DNA from: Okapia johnstoni
Lineage: Eukaryota; Chordata; Mammalia; Artiodactyla; Giraffidae
DNA: 64,000 nt
Assembly: GCA_024291935.2 (NCBI GenBank)
Contig: CM044315.1
Coordinates: forward strand, 55,154,385-55,218,384
Reading direction: 5' to 3'
Shown: piece by piece, positions 11,401-26,400 of the stretch
How positions within the stretch are numbered: the stretch's first letter is position 1
Layout of the letters: every line of letters starts with the position of its first letter
Position numbers and translations under genes: made by a program
The notes under the pieces: model-generated
What the model was told of the DNA's origin: nothing
Seen by the model: the letters and a program-made list of their open reading frames with translations, nothing else
Databases searched by the model: none

Positions 11401-14400
11401 CATGTATGACTGGAACAAGGCAGAGAGTGGTAGGAGATGGGAAGTTTTGAGATGTGGGGGTGGGAGATGTAAGCATGCAGAACTTTTTGTAGACCATTCA
11501 TTGCTTTTACTTCACTCAACATAGGAAGTGATTTGAGGATTTTGAGCAGCCAGGTAACATGATCTGATTTTAAAAGGCTCTTTCTGGCTGTTACATGAAG
11601 CAGAAAAGAAACTTAGATGGGCATGGATCAATTTAACATGCCATTGTAATAAATGGGGTAACTGGAAATAATGAGAAGGTAGACCTGGTTAAGAGTTGAT
11701 GATATTTTGAAAGTAATATACTTGTGAATTTTAGTAGTATAGTACAATTCATGAGAGAAAATACAAAAATTCGCCATTTTTATTGCTTGGATAAGACTTG
11801 AAGGTATCTGTAGAAGCTGGAGCTTTGTTGGTTGTGTGTGTGTGTGTCTGTGTTAGTCACTGTCGTTTCTGACTCATTGAGACCCCATGCCAGGCTCCTC
11901 TGTCCGTGGGATTCTCCAGGCAAGAATACTGGAGTGGGTTGCCATTCCCTTTCTCCAGGGGATCGTCCCAACATGTAATTTCCTGTTTTGCTCCCTAGTT
12001 AGGGGGCACATGAAGTCAGAACTATTTTTGTAATAATACAAAGTCATTGTTTGCCTTTTTTTTCACTGCAGTGACATTTTCACTGATGGTACAAAAGCAG
12101 TGGTGGGTAAAATTGTTGGAATGTTAGCATGAATTAAGGCACTGAACTGCTAGTAGTCATTGTATTATTCACTGCCTGTACTTGAAGTGGGGTGGGGATG
12201 GGGAAGCCAATTTCACAACGTCTTTGCAGAAGCTGTAGAAATTGTTAATTTTTAAAGTCTTAATCTTGAGTACTGCTTTTTATATTCTTTGAGACATTAT
12301 GTGGATTATGCATGCTTTTCTGCTACATACTGAAGAGAAAATAAGGGAAAACATCTGTGCATTTTGATTTGTAAGCCAAACTGGCTGCTTTTGTCATGGA
12401 ACACTATTTTTATTTGAAAAAACAGCTTACACACAAATTATGGTTATTCCAATTTGGATATTTGGGATACATTTTCTGGAATTGGAAAAGTGAACCTGGG
12501 ACCTCAAGGAAAACAATTGGTAGTCTTTGCTGCCAATGAAAGAAGTTCAATTTGAAATGAAAGAATTTAGAAAACTTGTCTTTGTTACTCTAAGCTTGAC
12601 AGTTTCTTAGTATTTAAAGACTGTTTTGGTCATATTGGTAATATTACTAAATGTGATTTAAAAAATTTTGTATAGTGAAGTGTGTTGACATATGGAAGAT
12701 CTGAATGACTCAGTCAACCAGTATTTTTTAGACTGATCAGTCCATTAGGTTACAGAATCACGCATCAGTAAAGATTCATTCAAAGTGCAAGTGAAACCAA
12801 TGAATTTTGGTGTGCCACAAAACAAAAAAATTTATTGATATGGTTTTAGATTTCACATGGCAACAGTCCATTAAGAAATGACCACTTAATAAGTTTTGGT
12901 GTCGTATCAAAGAATACACCTAATTATTTGAAAAGGCTATTAAAATGTTCCTTTTTTTTTAATTGCATGTCATCTGAATCTGAATTTAGTTATAAAAACC
13001 CAGCTGCTTTTTATTAAGCCATTTAATTTACTTTAATTTTTAAGTAAAGAATTTAAAATTGTACCACTCATCATTTTTTTTATTTGTTTTGGAAAATTGC
13101 AATTATGTTTTTCATAAAAAATTTATATTAACATGTAATGAGTTTATTGTAATTTTAAAATTAGTAAGGAAAAATTTAAAACAATTTAATGTGGTCTTGA
13201 AACCAGAAAGTCTGAAATCTATTGGTATGGTAAAAAGAATACTGATTTTAGAGTCATGACTGTCATGATTTCTATATATGTAATTTTAGGAAATTAACTG
13301 TTACTAGATGTCTTTTTCTTATGACATGTGAAATAGGAATAATCTTTGTCTCATGGGGTTAGGGAGCAAATTAAATAAGCTATCTAAAGTATACAGCATA
13401 GTGCTGGGCCTATACTAATATATGCCCTATAAATGCCAGCCATTTGGTTAATAATTTGCATACTTTTAACACTGAGGTGTTCTTAATGTTACTGGAATGT
13501 TTGTTAATCATTTAGCAAAACAGAGTTTGCTTTTGTTTACCAAGTTAGAACCAAGGCATCCAATTTCAGATTTAAAAGTATATTTTGAAAAGAGTTATTT
13601 TTAAGATTTTTAGCATCCTTTGTGTAACAGATTAGCTTAAGCAGCAGGTTGAGGACTTAGATAACTGAGGGGGATAGTAGATGAAGGTTCAAACTAGGAT
13701 GCTTGAGCACTTAGTTTCATGATACATTTGGTCATGTGGTGTTGGGTAGAGAATGATGTTGATGAGTATTTTGCATTTTAAGGTATTGAAATCATAGTGT
13801 GACATATGGCATTCTTGATTATAGGTAGTATGTATTTTTGCTCATGTTCCTGCCTGTGGGGTGAGAGGGATTGGATTGTTGAACTCAGAGTCATTTCTAG
13901 TTCATAAATCTTTTGAAATTGTGATTACTTTGGACTTGTAATAGGAAGTTTCATTTGTAACTTCAGTAGGTACTAAGGTTTTACCTTTTCATCTATATGC
14001 TCTTGGAGGATATAAGAAAACAGAGTAATTATCTAGGTGCATAAATGCCTTGATTTCTTCACCTTTGTGCTCTGTCTAGACTCTGGTGGGTCCTCCTTAA
14101 TTTGTGTAATTTTTTGAATAGTTACTATGTTTACATGCTACAAAACTAAAAAGATATACAAGGATATGATGTAAAAGTAAAGTTTCTCTCCCACCTATCT
14201 TTATCCACCCAGTTACCCTCTGCAGCAACTAGTGTTATCAGTTCCTTGTTTTCTTTTTCTGTTACCATTTAGAACATTAGTGCTGGAGTCCTGCTCCAGC
14301 TGGTCCAGGGGTTTCCTCAGGATGGACAGCGTCAGCGGAGAAAATGATGCAGTCTCTTGCTCAAAGCACTGGGCTGCATGTTTATTTTAAGCATCGGGTT

Positions 14401-17400
14401 TTCTTTTATACTATTACAAAAGCATTAGGTCAGAGGTATGACATCTTCAGTTTCCCCTCACCCATATTTACTGTCTCCATAAATCATTGTTGTCCTTCAG
14501 AGTTCCCTCTTAAGTGTCCTAGTGATGACATTGTAACTCAAGTTTGTCTCTGGGCTGTATATCACATTCCTCAGTTTATTTCTTATCTCTTTAAATCCTG
14601 CTATCCCCTAGTAACTTAAGCTCATCATCTCCTAAAAAGGCTTTTAGCTATTAGTATCTCTAAAATTCCTAGTTTCCATAAGCTATAGTAAAATATTACA
14701 ACATACCTTAAACTTTTAGCTTCTAACTATTCTAATTATTCCTAACCCCTAAACTCAGCAAGGGAGAAGGCAATGGCATCCCACTCCAGTACTCTTGCCT
14801 GGAAAATCCCATGGACGGAGGAGCCTGGTAGGCTGCAGCCCATGGGGTCGCTAAGAGTCGGATACGACTGAGCGACTTCACTTTCACTTTTCCCTTTCAT
14901 GCAATGGAGAAGGAAATGGCAACCCACTCCAGTATTCTTGCCTGGAGAATCCCAGGGATGGAGGAGCCTGGTGGGCTGCCGTCTATCGGGTCGCACAGAG
15001 TCGGACACGACTGAAGCGACTTAGCAGCAGCAGCAGCAAACTCAGCAAACTTCTTTTGCCATAAACATTCCCCTTACAGGCAGGTTTCAGATAACAATGT
15101 TTCCCATGGTCTCAGGCTGCAGCCTATGTGCTCATCCTGAGACATTCTTTGTAAAGATCCTTGAACAAATGTCAATAGTTAACTTTATGGATTATAACAC
15201 TCTTTCCAGCCAACTCAACCGGAGGAAGGAAAGGACAAGTCAGAATCACAAGACCTAACTCCTTCATCCCGGGACCGTGCCTGCGGGATGAGGAGAGGGG
15301 GTTGGGGCCGTGCCTCCATTTTGCAGTAATGCCTATCGTGGCTCCGACACATTAGAACTTTTTTTTTTCTCCTGAAAGAGAAGTGAAGAAAGAACTGCTG
15401 CTACCTTTTCTAATATTAGGACAAAAATAGATATTCAGAAATTTATTTGTTTGATTTTAAATGTCTTTCTGTTTTTTAAATTTTGAACTTATATCTCCAG
15501 TCTAGACTTCTCCTTGGAGTTCCAGATATTATAATTATCTGCACTTGAGAATTTTAGAGATATCTCAAAATTTATTTGTCCAAAATGGAGTTATCATTTT
15601 CTGCCTCTCCCCTGGCCATCCCCTAAATCACATCATTAGATATCCAGTTCTCAGGTGTCAGTCATTGAGATCATTCTTTGTCTCAGTTAAGTTCAGTCGC
15701 TCAGTCATGTCTGACTCTTTGTGACACCATTGACTGCAGCACACCAGGCTTCCCTGTCCATCACCAACTCCCAGAGCTTCCTCAAACTCACGTCCATTGA
15801 GTCGGTGATGCCATCCAACCATCTCATCCTCTGTCGTCCCCTTCTCCTCCCGCCTTCAATCTTTTCCAACATTGGAACTTCTGCAGTGAGTCAGCTCTTC
15901 TCATCAGGTGGCCAAAGTATTGGAGCTTCAGCTTCAACATCAGTCCTTCCAATGAATATTCAGGGATGATCTCCTTCTTTGTCTCACCCCCTCTTTTTAC
16001 CCACACATATCTAATTAGCAAGTTATTTTGAATCAGTCTACTTTCTGTCTCCGGTCCACTTTGAGACCGACCAATTTTTATTATCTTTTCCCTGGAATAC
16101 TGTACCAGATCTGCAACTAGTCTCCCTATGTTCCCCTCAATTCCATTCTCTGTGGAGTAACAAAAGTGATCTTAAAATGTAAGTTGTATTATGTCATGTC
16201 CCTGTTCAAGATCCTTTAATGCCTTCTCCACTTCAAAAGAAGTTCATGTTTTTAATCATAGTTAAAGAACCCTTCATGATCTAGCCCTTTCTTACTTCCC
16301 TGATATAATCTTGTACCAATCTTTCCTTTTTCACTGTGTCTGGCCATACTTGTTTTCTTTCACTTCTTGAATATGCTAGATTATTTCTGGTTTCTGTCTA
16401 GAATGCATTTCTTCTCATTATTTGATTTCTTATTTCTTACTTAGCTTTTAGATCTCATTTTAAACTTTATCTCTTTAGAGAGATTTTCCTAATTTAAATA
16501 TCGAGAAGTATGCTTCTCATTATTTTCAGTCTTAGGCTTTTTTCTCAATACTTAAAACCTATGTTGTTTTTATTTTATATTTCTCTTCCTTTTATGAATA
16601 TAAACTCCATGAAGGCAAGAGTTTCTGGCTTATTAGCGGTTGAATCTCTAGTGTCTAGCACTATATGCTTAGTGCATAGTGATGCTCAGTAAATATTTAT
16701 TGAATGAAAATGAATGGATTTTGCTTCTGGGTAAAATGTTAAGTAACAGAACCTATGAACTCCTCTTCTAACTTTATATTAGGATACAACGGTGACTCGA
16801 GAATCAAGTAAACTAGATTATGAGAGAAATTTTTAATAACAGTAATATAGTATGATTACATTATAGAAATTATATTGCTGAATGACAAGTGTTCTATCCT
16901 GAAAGCAATATAATGTGACATGAAACCCATAGTATTTAGAGCATTAGTCTACAAATAATTTCATTATAGAGCAAGATAAGTAAATATTACAGGCTTTGCA
17001 GGCTATACCATTTGTTACATGAAAGTAGCCATAGACAATTCATAAACAATCAGCATGTGGCTGGGTTCCAGTAAAACTTTTTTACGTCATGTCCCTGAAT
17101 TAGAGGATAAAGAAGTTTCTAATATGGAAAATAGATGGCAGGATCAAGTTTGTGCCAGAGCAAGCTTACCCCTTCTTCTTGCCTTCATTTATTGCTATCA
17201 TTAAGACTCATAACAGTCGAAAAAAATAAAGCTTTTTTACAGTACCTTATTTTGAATAGAGAAATTCACACTGAAGAAGCAAGTGGGCAAGAAAGCTTAT
17301 TTTAGTTGAGAGCTAGACTAAGCTGGGTGTGATGGTTGTTAAGGTAAAATAAATCTGGTAAAAAGACCTTTTTAAGGAAGATTTTTTAAAAAAAATTATT

Positions 17401-20400
17401 TGAGTTAATAAGTTTTAACTTAACCCCCACTTGCTTATCTCTTCTTTATTTATTTTTAAACAGTCCTATTCTGATATAATTCCTTTAGTGTACAATTGAA
17501 CCATTTAAAATATACAGTTAAATGGTTTCTGGTAAATTCTAAGTTGTGCAGCTATCACCACAATCAATTTGAGAATATTTTTATCACCTTAAAAAGAAAT
17601 CATATATTTTTTACCTTTCAATGCTCCCCACTCCATTTCCTCCAGCCCTGCTGCTGCTGCTGCTGCTAAGTCACCTCAGTCATGTCCGACTCTATGTGAC
17701 CCTATAGACGGCAGCCCACCAGGCTCCCCCGTCCCTGGGATTCTCCAGGCAAGAACACTGGAGTGGGTTGCCATTTCCTTCTCCAAGGCATGAAAGTGAA
17801 AAGTGAAAGTGAAGTCAAGTCGCTCAGTCATGTCCTACTCTTAGCGACCCATGGACTGCAGCCTACCAGGCTCCTCCGTCCATGGGATTTTCCAGGCAAG
17901 AGTACTGGAGTGGGGTGCCATTGCCTTCTCCGTCTTCCAGCCCTACACAATCACTAATCTACTGTCTCTTTAGATTTTATTATTCTAGACATTTCATATG
18001 AAAGAAAATGACACAATATGTGGTCTTTCACTTAGCACATTTTTTTTTGATTTGTGTTATAACATGTATCGGTACTTGATTCCTTTTTATTAACAATTAA
18101 TTGTATGGGTATTTCTCATTTTATTTATACTCATCAATTAATGCAGATTTGAGTTGTTTCTACTTTTTGGTTATTTTGAGTAATGCTCACATGAGCACTT
18201 GTATATGTTTTGTGTGGAGATGTTTTCATTTTCTTGGGTGTATACCTTTTGCTGGGTCATGTGTTAAGTCTGTGTTTACCATTTTGAGGAACTGCCAAAC
18301 TATTTTCCAAAGTGGTTGCACTATTTCACTGGTCCAAGAACAGTGTTTGAAGATTTCAATTTCTCCTCCTTGCCAACATTTGTTGTTACCTGTCTTTGGT
18401 TATAGGCATCCAAGTGAGCATAAAGTTGTATCTGCTTGTGGTTTTAATTTGTACTTCCTTAGTAGCTAATGATATTGAGCATATTTTCATGTGCTTTTTG
18501 GCCATTTGTATATCTTCTTTGGAGAAATGGCTATTCATATATTCCCATTTTTAAATTGGGTTGTCTTTTTATTATTTAGTTGTATGAGTTCTTTATATAT
18601 TCTGGATACAAAACCCTTATCATGTATATGATTTGCAGAATATCTTCTTGCTTTGTGGGTTGTCTTTTCCTCTTCTTGATGGTATCCTTTATAACACAAA
18701 ATGTTGTAATTTTGGTGAAATCCAATTTCTTTTCTTTTTGCTGTGCTTTTGGTGTATCTTAGAAACCATTACCTAATTAAAGATCACAAAAATTTACTCC
18801 TTTGTTTTTTTCCCTAAGAATTTTAGAGTTTTAATCCTTACATTTAGATCTATTATCTTTTTTTAAATTAATTTTTGATGGTGTGATTGAAATACACTTC
18901 TGTCCTTATGCAAGTGCATACTATATTGATTATTGTGGTTTTGTAGTAAGTTTTGAAATTGGAAAGTATGAGTTCTTCAACTTTGTTGGTTTTTTCCCAA
19001 GATTGTTTTGAATATTTTGGGTCCCTTGAATTTTTGTATGAATTTTTGGATCATCTTGTCAACTTTTGGCAAAAAGCCAGCTGGGTTTTAATGGAGAGTG
19101 CTTTGAGTTTATGGACCAATTTAGGGAGCATTGTCATCTTAACAATATTTAATCCATGAATTTGGGGTATTTAGGTATTATTTAATTTTTTTCAGTAGTA
19201 TTTTCTAGTTTTTGGAGTAGAAGCCTTGTACCATTCTCCTTATCTTTTGAGTTACATGCAGCAACTCCTCAATCCCTCAGCTGTTTGATTTCTTTGTATT
19301 ATTTAGAGTGTTATAGGAAAGTACTTAAATATCAGTTTGTTCTTTTAGCTTCAGCGTGTAGAGGAGTTTCTGCTACTTTTTCTCTTGGACATTGAGAGAA
19401 AAGCAAGGGCAATATGCTTGCCCTTTCCCATACTAGATCTGAATGAATCATTCCAGGATGGAAAAGCAGAAAAAAAAAAAATCCATTTGAGAGTCTTTGA
19501 AAACGGTTATTATAAAAGAAGCATCAATATAAGTATCCTAAGTCTCTATTAAGAACTGTAAGAAATAGAAGTTTAGAAAATAATTGCCTTGTTTTTTAGT
19601 AACACATAAAGCATTTTGTTTTTTTAAAACTGGTAAATCATGATGTGAAGAAAACAGTCCAAATTATCAAGATACTATGGAAATTAAAAAAAATAGTCAC
19701 TTCATTTTAAAATATCTAAATTGAATACAGTAAAAAAAGGCTTGACAGTAAAGGAAATTAAATGCTGTACAAAACTAATTTGAAAACAAAGACTGTAGAG
19801 GAAATGGAGACAGATTAAAAGAATGAAGGATGAGTTACAAATATGGAGTATATATGTATAGATTTTATGCTATGAATAATATGTATTTTCAGAGAATAAA
19901 ACAGAAGAAATGGATCAGAGGCCATACCCAAAGCTATAAATAGAGAGGAAAAGAAGAAAACGTTTTACCTCTGCAATGTTAAAACATACTTGATAAGCCA
20001 TCTTATAATTGTAGAATTTTTTCTAGTCAAGTACTCATTTGTGAAAGCAGCAGTAACATTGTAAAAGATAGGCCAATCATCATGATATCATTCCTGAAAA
20101 ATACTCAAAGAAGTATCCTACATCATAAGAGGTGAATTTACATGGCGAATCCCAAAAAGGAGAAGTGTGTCAGAAAAAGGCTGATAGTGAACATTAAAAC
20201 AAGTTAAATATACCATAGATAAGTCTAATAAAAACTGTAGCATATATGATTATAATCTTGAGAGCAAGTTTCTAAAAAAAAACTTCTGTTTCAAATTTTG
20301 AGGAACATATAATCCATAACAGGTAAGGAAATGGCTTATAACCACTGAATAAATCAGTGAAGCAAAAATGGACCTAAAGGAGGAATAAAAGTACTGACCT

Positions 20401-23400
20401 CTTTACTGCATCAAAAAGAATAAAATAGCTAGGAATAAGAGTTGCTGCTTTGGTGCCTCAGACAGTAAAGAATCTGCCTGCAGTGCAGGAGACCTGGATT
20501 TGATCCCTGGGTCTAGAAGATCCCTTGGAGAAGGAAAATGGCAGCCTACTCCAGTGGGCTTTCCTGGTAGCTCAGTTAGTAAAAAATCTGCCCACAGTGT
20601 GAGAGACCCAGGTTCAATTCCTGGGTTGGGAAGATCCCCTGGAGAAGGCAATGGCAATCCACTCCAGTATTCTTTCCTGGAGAATTCCATGGCCAGAGGA
20701 GCCTGCGGGCTACAGGGCATGGGGTTGGAAAGAATCAGACACGACTGAGCAACTAACACACACACACACACCTAGGAATAAACCTACCTAAGGAGGTAAA
20801 AGACCTGTACTAGGAAAACTATAAGACACTAATAAAAGAAATTGAAGACTAAATAAACAGACAAAAAGATATACTGTGTTCACGGTTTGGAAGAATTAAT
20901 ATTGTTAAAATGGCTGTACCATCCAAAGAAGCCTACAGATTTGTTGCAATCCCTATCAAAACACCAAGAGTGTTTTCCATAGAACTAGAATGAATAATTC
21001 TAAAATTTGTATGGAAACACAAAAGGCCCTGATTAGCAAAAGAAATCTTCAGAAAGAACAGAACTGGAGGGATCAAGCTTCCTTACTTCAGACTGCTATT
21101 AAAACTACAGTAACCAAAACAGTATGGTATTGGCACAAAAAGAGACATTTAGATCAATGGAACAGAACAGAAGGCTCAGAAATAAACCCATGCATGTTGG
21201 TCAATTAGTCTATGATAGAGGAGGCAAGAGTACACAGTGGAGAAAAGACAGTCTCTTTAATAAGTGATGCTGGGAAAACTGGACAGCTTACATGTCAAAG
21301 AATGAGATTAGAACAGTTTCCAACACCATATATTTACTAAAATAAGCTCAAAATGAATTAAAGACCTAAGTGTAAGACCAGTACTTCCTAGAAGAAAACA
21401 TAGACAAAACACTTTGATGTAAATAGTAGCAGTATTTTTTTGATCTTTTGCCTAAGCAAAGGAAATAAAAATAAACAAATGGGACCTAGTTAAACCAGAA
21501 ATCATTCGCATAGCAAAAGAAACCATTGACAAAATGAGAAGACTACCTATGGAATGGGAGAAAATATTTGCACATGATCTGACAAACAAGGGGTTAATAT
21601 CCAAAATACATAAACAGCTCATACAGCTCAACATCAAAAGAAAAAAAACCCTAATTAAAAAGTGTGCAGAAGGTCTGCATAAACAGTTTTCCAAAGAAGA
21701 CATACAAATTGCTAAAAGGCACGTTAGTTATCAGAGAAATGCAAATAACAATCACAATCATCTCACACTTGGCAGAATGGCTGTCATCAAAAAGAACACA
21801 AATAGTAAATCAATTGCACTCTAATAGAAATTAATTAAACACGAATAATATGCTCACAAGGATATGGAGAAAAGGGAACCTACACTGTTGTTAGGAATGA
21901 AGATTGGTGTGGCTGCTATGGAAAACAGTAAGGAGATTTCTCAAAAAAACTAAAAATAGAACCAGCAGTTTTACTCTTGGGTATTTTTCTGAATGAAACT
22001 GAAAACACTTATTTGAAAAGATACATGCACCCGCAGTGTTCATAGCAGCATTCTTTACGATTGCCAAAATATGGAAGCAACCTAAGTGTCCCATCAAATA
22101 TGAATGGATGAAGATGTGATTTATATACAATAAAATACTACTCAGCCATAAAAAGTGATATTTTGTTATTTGTAGCAACATGGATGAACTTGAAGTGAAA
22201 TAAGTCAGATGGAGACAAATACTGTATGATATTACTGATATGCAGATTCTAAAAAGTAAAATATACCAGTGAATATAACAAAAAACAAACAGTCGCAGAT
22301 ATAGAGAAAAAGCTAATGGTTATCAATGGGGAGAAGCAAAAGAAGACAAGAGAAGGGTAGCAGAATAAGAGATACAAACCACTATGTACAAAATAAATAA
22401 GCTATAAGGATATATAATATAATACAGGCAATATAGCCTATACTTTATAATAACTATAAATGGACTATAACCTTTAAAATTGTGAATCACTGTGTTATAC
22501 CCCTGAAACTTACATACTATTGTACATTAGCAGTTTTCTAATTGGGTATCAGACTAGTTGGGTTTGAGTCATGTGTCTTCCTTGGTTCATGTTCTTAAGG
22601 TATGGCATTTGTTACTAAGAGAAAACAGTAGTGAAGAAATCCCAAAGATAGTAACTGACATCTGGTAACTAAAGCGAAGAAAAGGACTTTCATACATACA
22701 TGGAGAATAGTGAAAATTGTAAGTTTTACTGTTGTGTTGGTGGTAAAGAAAAGAAAGCTATGACTATCAATTGCTTGATAAAATTGAGGTAAAGTGATTT
22801 AAAAGTGCTAAGAGTAATTATATTTTGATAGAAGGTATGATCATTAGCACTCATAAAGTTATTGTGTCTTTATGCACTCATCAAAAAAGTAAAAAAAATA
22901 GCAAAGTATTAACGAAGATAGAGAAAAGTTAACAAAATCAAAGTAGGACTTCTGCCTCTAGTAATGATGAGCTAGATAATTAGGACCAGTCTTCTTTAGA
23001 AGTAAATAAGAATAAAATTCCAGCAGAACTATTCAGATCCCTAAAGGACGATGCCATCAAGGTTTTACATTCATTATGTCAGCAAATCTGGAAGACCCAG
23101 CAGTGGCCACAGGACTGGAAACAGTCAATCCTCATCCTAATTCCCAAGAAGGGTAGTACCAACGAATGTGCTAACCATTGGACAGTCACGCTTATTTCTC
23201 ATGGTAGTAAGGTCATGCTTGAAATATTTCATGCTAAGCTTCAGCATTACGTGAACCAAGAAGTTACGTATGTTCAGGCTGGGTTTAGAAAAGAAGGAGG
23301 AGCTAGAGGTCAAATTGGCAACATTTGCTGGATTATAGAGAAAGCAAGAGAATTTCAGAAAACATCTATCTCTGTTTCATTGACTACATTAAAGCCTTTG

Positions 23401-26400
23401 ACTGTGGATCATGACAAACTGGAAAGCTCTTAGAGAGATGAGAATACGACCATCTTACCTGTCTCCTGAGAAACCCGTGTGCAGGTCAAGAAGCAACAGT
23501 TAGAACTCTGTATGGAACAACTGATTGGTTTAAGATCGAGAAAGGAGTATGACAGGGCTGTCTGCTGTCACTCTGTTTGTTTAACCTATACGCTGAGCAC
23601 ATCATGAGAAATGCTGGGCTGCATGAGTTAAAAGCTGGAATCAAGATAGGTGGGAGAAACAGAGAATGAAAGAGCCGGCTTAACTATTAAAAAAAAACTA
23701 AGATCATGGCATCTGGCCCCATTACTGCATAGCAAATAGAAGGGGAAAAGGTGGAAGTAGTGACAGATTTACTCTTCTTGGGCTCCAAAATCACTGTAGA
23801 CGGTTACTGCAGCCATGAACTCAAAAGATGATTGCTTCTTGGCAGGAAAGCGATGACAAACCTAGACAATGTGTTGAAAAGCAGAGACATTACTCTGCCG
23901 ACAAAAATCCGTATAGTCAAGGTTATGGTCTTCTCAGTGGTCATGTATGGTTGTGAGAGCTGTACCGTAAAGAAGGCAGAGAACGCCAAAGAATTGATGC
24001 CATCGAACTGTGGTGCTGGCGAATACTCCTGAAAGTCCCTTGGACAGCAAGGAGATCAAACTAGTCAATCTTAAGGGAGATCAACCCTGAATATTCACTG
24101 GAAGGACTGATGCTGAAGCTCCAGTATTTTGGTCATCTTATGCAAACAGATGACTCTTTGAAAAAGTTCGTGATGCTGGGAAAGATTGAGGGCAGGAGAA
24201 GAGGGTGTCAGAGGATGAGATGTATGGATGGCATCACCAATGCAATGAACATGAACTTGGGCAAACTCTGGGAGATGGTGAGCGACAGGGAGGCCTGGCA
24301 TGTTGCAGTCCATGGGGTCACAAAGAGTAGGACACAACCAGGTGACTGAACAACAACAACAACAAAGAATAAAATATTCTACTTTAAGGGCATTGAAGAT
24401 CTAATGAGGTAGGAAGGAACACCTGGTCCAAGATCTGGCAGAAGATGAAAGCCCAAAGAAGTGAGCCTAACACTTCATGTTATTTTTCCCCAGTAGCTTT
24501 TGTGAATCCTGAAGAAGTGGTTAAGAGGCTGAGTGGTATTTTTGACACTCTTAGTGAGCTAAAAGGACAAAAGATGGAGATTGGGCTTCCCTGGGGGCTC
24601 GGTGGTAAAGAATCTGCCTGCAGTGCAGGAGACCTGGGTTTGATCCCTGGATTGGGAAGATCTCCTGGAAAAGGAAATCGCTATTCACTCCAGTGTTCTT
24701 GCCTGGAGAATTACATGGACATAGTAGCCTGGAGTGCTACAGTCCATGGAGTTGTGAAGAGTTGGACACGACTGAGCGACTAACACTTTGACTTTCAGGG
24801 TCTACCAGGTGTGGAGTATCTCTTAAACATGCTGGTCCTTGGGATGAAAATTAAAGAGCTGCAGCTTGGGAATAACGGTCAGTTGCAGGTAAATCAGCTC
24901 TGATACGGGGTGAATCATACTTTTGAGTCATGAGGGCCAGAAAAAAGTGTCAGTCCCTGGGTTAGTCTAGTACCCCCAGCCATATGGCAGAAACAAATGA
25001 AAATCTCTGAAGGATTTGTTTCTTAGGCTTCAAGGTTTTTGCCTAGGAGTTGGTTAAATATCACATTCAGCTTATAATTAAAGATGACCAGCATTACAGG
25101 GAAACTGGACAACATGAATGAGAACCAGAGAGAAGCAATAAGAGAAACAATCATCAGAGCTTCATTTATTGTAGTTATTATTAGATAGAGACTATTTATT
25201 ATATAATAGAAGTATAGTTGATTTATAATGTTATATTAGTTTCTGGTGTATTGCAAAGTGTTTCAATTATTGATATGCATACTCTTATTCAGATTTTTTC
25301 CATTATACTTTATTATAAGATACTGAATATAGCTCTCTGTGCTGTTTACAGTAGGACCTTGTTGTTTATCTGTTTTATGTATAGTAGTTTGTATGGACAG
25401 AGACTTTAAATGACAGTGTTTATGATTTTCTTGGAGGATGAGAGACAGGGTTGAATATTTTAGTAGAGAACTGGGAACTATGAAAATTGAAATAAAATAT
25501 CTGGAAATGAACTAAGTAGAAATTCTCAAATGGAAATGTATAATCCTGAATTAAAAACTAAATAAATGGGCTTAATAACTGTTTAGATCCTGAAGAAGAC
25601 TGAACTTATGATCTTGGAAATATGTCAGAAAAAAATACAATGAGAAAGGGAAAGAAATTTTTTAAAAAATTAAAAAGGTAAGAGCAGTTCTATGTTAATT
25701 GAACACCAGGAGAGAAGAGAGAGGATATGGGGCTAAAGGAATATTTGAGAAGACAATTGCTGAGAATTTTCAAAAATTGATGAAAGATACCAATTCAGAA
25801 ATTGAAGAAGACCAGTTCAGTTCAGTTCAGTCATTCAGTTGTGTCTGACTCTTTGTGACCCCATGGACTGGGAAGCACGCCAGGCTTCCCTGTCCATCAC
25901 CAGCTCCCAGAGCTTACACAAACTCATGTCCATAGAGGCTGTGATGCCATCCAACCATCCCATCCTCTGTCGTCCCCTTCTCCTCCCACCTTCAATCTTT
26001 CCCAGTCTCAGGGTCTTTTCCAATGAGTCAGTTCTTCGCATCAGGTGGCCAAAGTATTGGAGTGTCAGCTTCAGCATCAGTCTCCCATGAAGTGATGGGA
26101 CCAGATGTCATGATCTTAGTTTTCTGAATGTTGAATTTTAAGCCAACTTTTTCATACTCCTCTTCACTTTCATCAAGAGGCTCTTCAGTTCTTCACTTTC
26201 TGCCATAAGGATAGTGTCATCTGGATACCTGAGGTTATTGATATTTCTTCCGGCAATCTTGATTCCAGCTTGTGCTTCATCCAGCCTGGCATTTTGCATG
26301 ATGTACTCTGCATATAATTTAAATAAGAAGGGTGACAACATGCAGCCTTGATGTACTCTTTTCCTGATTTGGAACCAGTCTGTTGTTCCCTGTCCAGTTC

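Noticed and set aside
18101..19159. Phe/Leu-rich open frames resembling membrane proteins
   Set aside because: They are the wrong-strand translation of a reversed L1 ORF2.
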